A stretch of 64,000 nt of DNA from Torreya grandis (Eukaryota; Streptophyta; Pinopsida; Cupressales; Taxaceae), in contig JARHVA010004808.1 of assembly GCA_037957365.1 (NCBI GenBank), positions 1,284,001 through 1,348,000 on the forward strand, given 5' to 3'. The position numbers and the translations under genes are program-made. Shown here piece after piece: positions 60,770 through 64,000 of the stretch. Within the stretch, counting starts at the first letter, position 1; each line of letters starts with the position of its first letter. The notes under the pieces are model-generated. The model was not told where the DNA came from. It did no database searches and was given only the letters and a program-made list of their open reading frames with translations.

Positions 60770-63700
60770 ACTATCTCTACCATTATATCTTATTCTTTAG
60801 TAGAAAATCCCCATTAGGCATGTTGTATCTTCAGATTAAAGGAATTAATCCTTCAGTGTAGATTGGAAATAGATTTGGCACCTTGTCTTTGGATCTCAGA
60901 AGTTGAGATACCAATTATAAAATAATCTTAGACGTGCTGGCCAATTATAATATCTTGGAAGACATTAAATACAATTACATAGGCATAAAACTTTGGTGTC
61001 TAAGTCAATAGAATTTTTATAATGTGGTTTAAATAGATGCATAAGGAGTAACATTTTGTTAAAGAAGAAAATAAATGTTTATATATTACTTTAATTAAAA
61101 TTTATATAATGGCAATAAATACACGTTAATAATTTATTACATTAATGATAACATCATGGTTACATAAATTAATAAATTAGGAAAACTTTTATGTCATGAT
61201 ATTAACAAGATATTAAATAAATTAATGAAATATTTTAATAAAATCTATGAGACCAATCAATCTATGGACCAAGGGAGATTACAAACACATATTATCTGAG
61301 TTGGAATAATTCGAACTAAAATTCAATTTGAACAAAAAATTTTCTATAAAGAAACTATCATGTCTATGTGACAAATCTGAATATCCTGGCTCATTTAAAG
61401 ATCATTTTTAATTGTCCTTGAATTCAATGCATAATGTGAAATGTGGTTACTTTGACTAATCTAAAATTGATTCTTGTATCAGTTACACTGTCAAAGTATA
61501 TGTTTAACTTGAATACAATCTAATTAAATTATGATAAGGGATCAAGTAATATATTTTAAATCCTTATACAATTTCAAAATACAGTTTGATATGGATTCAT
61601 TAATACAAAACATGAATTAGACCACTACAACAAGGTATTTTGTTTGAATGAGATGGACCATGGTAGGGCCACTTGAGTCTTTAGGAAAATTTTATACTCA
61701 AGTACATGGGTTTGTGAAGATGGACTGAGTGATGGGTGTCAAGGATTTAATTTTAATTATTGTATTAATTGTATTATCAGCTCTATAAATTGATTATGTT
61801 ACTAGATATATTACTCTCTCTTTAAGGAAGGAATACCTCTTTCATGATAAGATAAGTTGTGTAAATCTTGGATGAAGTTTTTAAGATGAATTATAATGCC
61901 ATAATAATTTATTGACTAGGAATATGCTCTATTTATTTGAAAAGAAAAATAATCATTTTATATTTAAATAAGCTATGATAGTAGATGTACATATTACTTT
62001 AGTATTGAAGGTCGATGTTAATTATAAAAAATTCATGTCAGATAGTCTATTTTTTTTATACTCATAGATAAAAATATTTTGAGTTGGGACTACAAGGTTA
62101 TAAGAACTTAGATAAATTATGAATATGTACTTTATGCTTCTTGTGATGGTAGATCAAAAAATAAGATGTTGTGCTTCATTGGAATAGTGTGCTCATGCTC
62201 TATGTGTTATGTTCTAAGTGTTATCTCTCAAAGAAAGGTCAACTAATGTGCTTAGATATTTGAGTTGATGGAGGATTAAATTCCATAGATGTTTTCCATG
62301 ATTAGTATGCTTCATTGATAGCACAATTTAGTAAAATTGTCCTTTAATTTATTTAATGATATAACAATTTATGATTATTTGCTTATAACACTATAAATCT
62401 TGGTAAAGGCTTACTGTGATGGAAACAAGGTGTTATTGCTTTAAAACTCATAAGAATGTGTTGTTGTAAGAGCAAAGACACATTCTAACTATGGTTAGAT
62501 AAACACATATGTATACAATTATAGTCATGAGTGTGGTAATATGTGAGGACATGAGAGTGGTGATGGTCATCCCTAGTCCTAATGTATACACATTTGATGT
62601 GAGTGATGTGGTTATAAAGACTTTTGAGTCTTCTTATTATAATTAAGGAATGTGGTTATCCTTTTGTATGAATTTTTTCATGATAATACTTTTAAGTAAG
62701 CATGCATACATTCAATAGTTTTGGTGAACTACATCTAGCCTTGATAATATGTGTGATGTGAACACCACATATATGTAGGTAGCTTAGGGAGAGGGAGTGG
62801 GTTTAACATACTAATGCCTAGAACACCCCTTTATGCAATTTTATCAACTAAATTGAGAATTTTCTTGGAGACCATTCTTATGATACTAACCCTTATGATG
62901 TCATTTTAGTATGGGCAATTGAAAACTAACCTTAGTGTGTTATTAGAACACATGCTCAAAGTCTATAATTATTAGTATTATTGATTAATCATGAATGGTA
63001 TAACATTCTTCCTTACACATGTGTTTGTTGTTAGTTTTAACATCATGTTTTAATTATTTGATATCTATTATGGATAGTGACATTTATTATTGAGTTTTGA
63101 GTTTGTTCTCTCCCATATTAACCATCAACACCTTTTGACATTCATTTAAGAGATAATGTTTTTATAAATAATGTAATTATAAGATTGTAGAGTCATCTAC
63201 ATCATTGTAATAAGAGAATATAAGTTCCTAATCATGCGTATTCTCATTGTGATATTGTGTAAAAGTACTTGTGTAAGCACTTGCACTTTATGATGTCATA
63301 GATCATGATTTATGACCTTAATTTGTGTCATTCATTAAAATAAATGACTAAATATTTATAAGCTCACCTAAGTGATGTACTAATTTATTTATTAGCTTAG
63401 ATTTCCAACTTTTGTTTGGTGATGATGTATTTTGTAGGAGGTCATCACAAGTGTAAGGAAAACTACATCGAACCCTAATTCCACTAAGTGGATATGTAGG
63501 CTACCCAAGTTATGTGGGGGTATTGGGTCTAAGTTCTTAGGCTAGGTTAGGGGCATTTTTTTGTCTTCCTTCATGTTGGGTTCATACTTCCTTGGGTGTA
63601 TATTTATGTTTAATCCTAATTTAAGTTTTAATTTGATCATTATGTGGTAATTATTAACAAATTCATTTTAAATTGGTTGGTCTTCTTATCTGAGTACCTT

Positions 63701-64000
63701 GATGGTATATTGGTTTAGTGTTATATGTATCTCCCTTGTTGAGTCTAAAAGTGATAACCCAATTAAAATGAATTGTTTCTCAAAGTTATTTCATTTCCCT
63801 TAGGTGTTGGTTAGGTTATCTATGAATAAATTTGTGATCCTTTAAATCAAGAAACCATAATTAAACCCTTCTTAATAATGTGACTTATCTCACTTCCTTA
63901 ATTAGGATATTACTTATTGATTTGATTTTAACCTCTCATACTTGTATTCTAATCTTGATAAGCCTCATGGTGGGAAAAAATGTATTAAATAAATTTTGTA
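60770..64000. other. AT-rich region without recognisable gene
   Basis: 3.2 kb with no long open frame in either strand and no repeat partner in the window. Around 63488-63530 the sequence GTGGATATGTAGGCTACCC resembles a motif I associate with LTRs of some plant gypsy elements (GATACGTAGGCAACC-like), so part of this stretch may be an LTR fragment. That is a weak suggestion. Confidence 0.4.

Overview
This window is intergenic DNA from a large plant nuclear genome. It is AT-rich and made almost entirely of old, nested, decayed retrotransposons, and I find no intact host gene, tRNA or rRNA. The plant assignment rests on the element families: Ty3/gypsy elements of the Tat type (two ribonuclease H domains, one of the extra or 'archaeal-like' kind), a Ty1/copia gag with UBN2-like sequence and zinc knuckles, and a LINE ORF1 with a DUF4283-like domain plus a CCHC knuckle. 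Paired LTRs kept for a long time with few solo LTRs, many in-frame stops and low GC would suit a gymnosperm such as a conifer. That last step is inference.

Layout. (1) 559-2743: a short LTR element without coding sequence, holding a foldback repeat and a TA microsatellite. (2) 3175-10845: a minus-strand, Tat-related LTR element with 1.4-kb LTRs, a CTATC target duplication and only a gag remnant. (3) 10851-12344 and 27634-28935: two copies of a host or older repeat of about 1.1-1.2 kb, separated by (4) 12350-27628, a complete but dead minus-strand Tat element (LTR - gag - PR - RT - RH - extra RNase H - INT - LTR). (5) 29435-49881: a plus-strand Tat element with the unusual order gag - PR - extra RNase H - RT - RH - INT. 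Its integrase zinc finger is split by (6) 36565-46110, a minus-strand copia-type element with very long (2.8 kb) LTRs and a gag but no pol. (7) 49887-58618: mostly featureless AT-rich DNA with a 358-bp CA/GC microsatellite, two small tandem duplications, and a possible copia LTR followed by a gag fragment. (8) 58637-60751: a minus-strand LINE bounded by an 18-bp target duplication, with a nearly whole ORF1 and only the first codons of ORF2. (9) 60770-64000: no recognisable gene.

How the parts relate. The three Tat-related elements share a primer-binding site (TGGTGGGACC or a close variant) set 12-14 nt from the LTR. The two copia-like elements use an initiator-methionine-type site instead. 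Nesting gives relative ages: the copia element is younger than the Tat element it splits, and the minus-strand Tat element is younger than the tandem duplication it interrupts. The stops I could read are mostly those expected from C-to-T or G-to-A change at CAA, CAG or TGG codons, consistent with decay of methylated, silenced DNA. Nothing here looks able to move on its own. All boundaries come from reading and aligning the sequence by eye.
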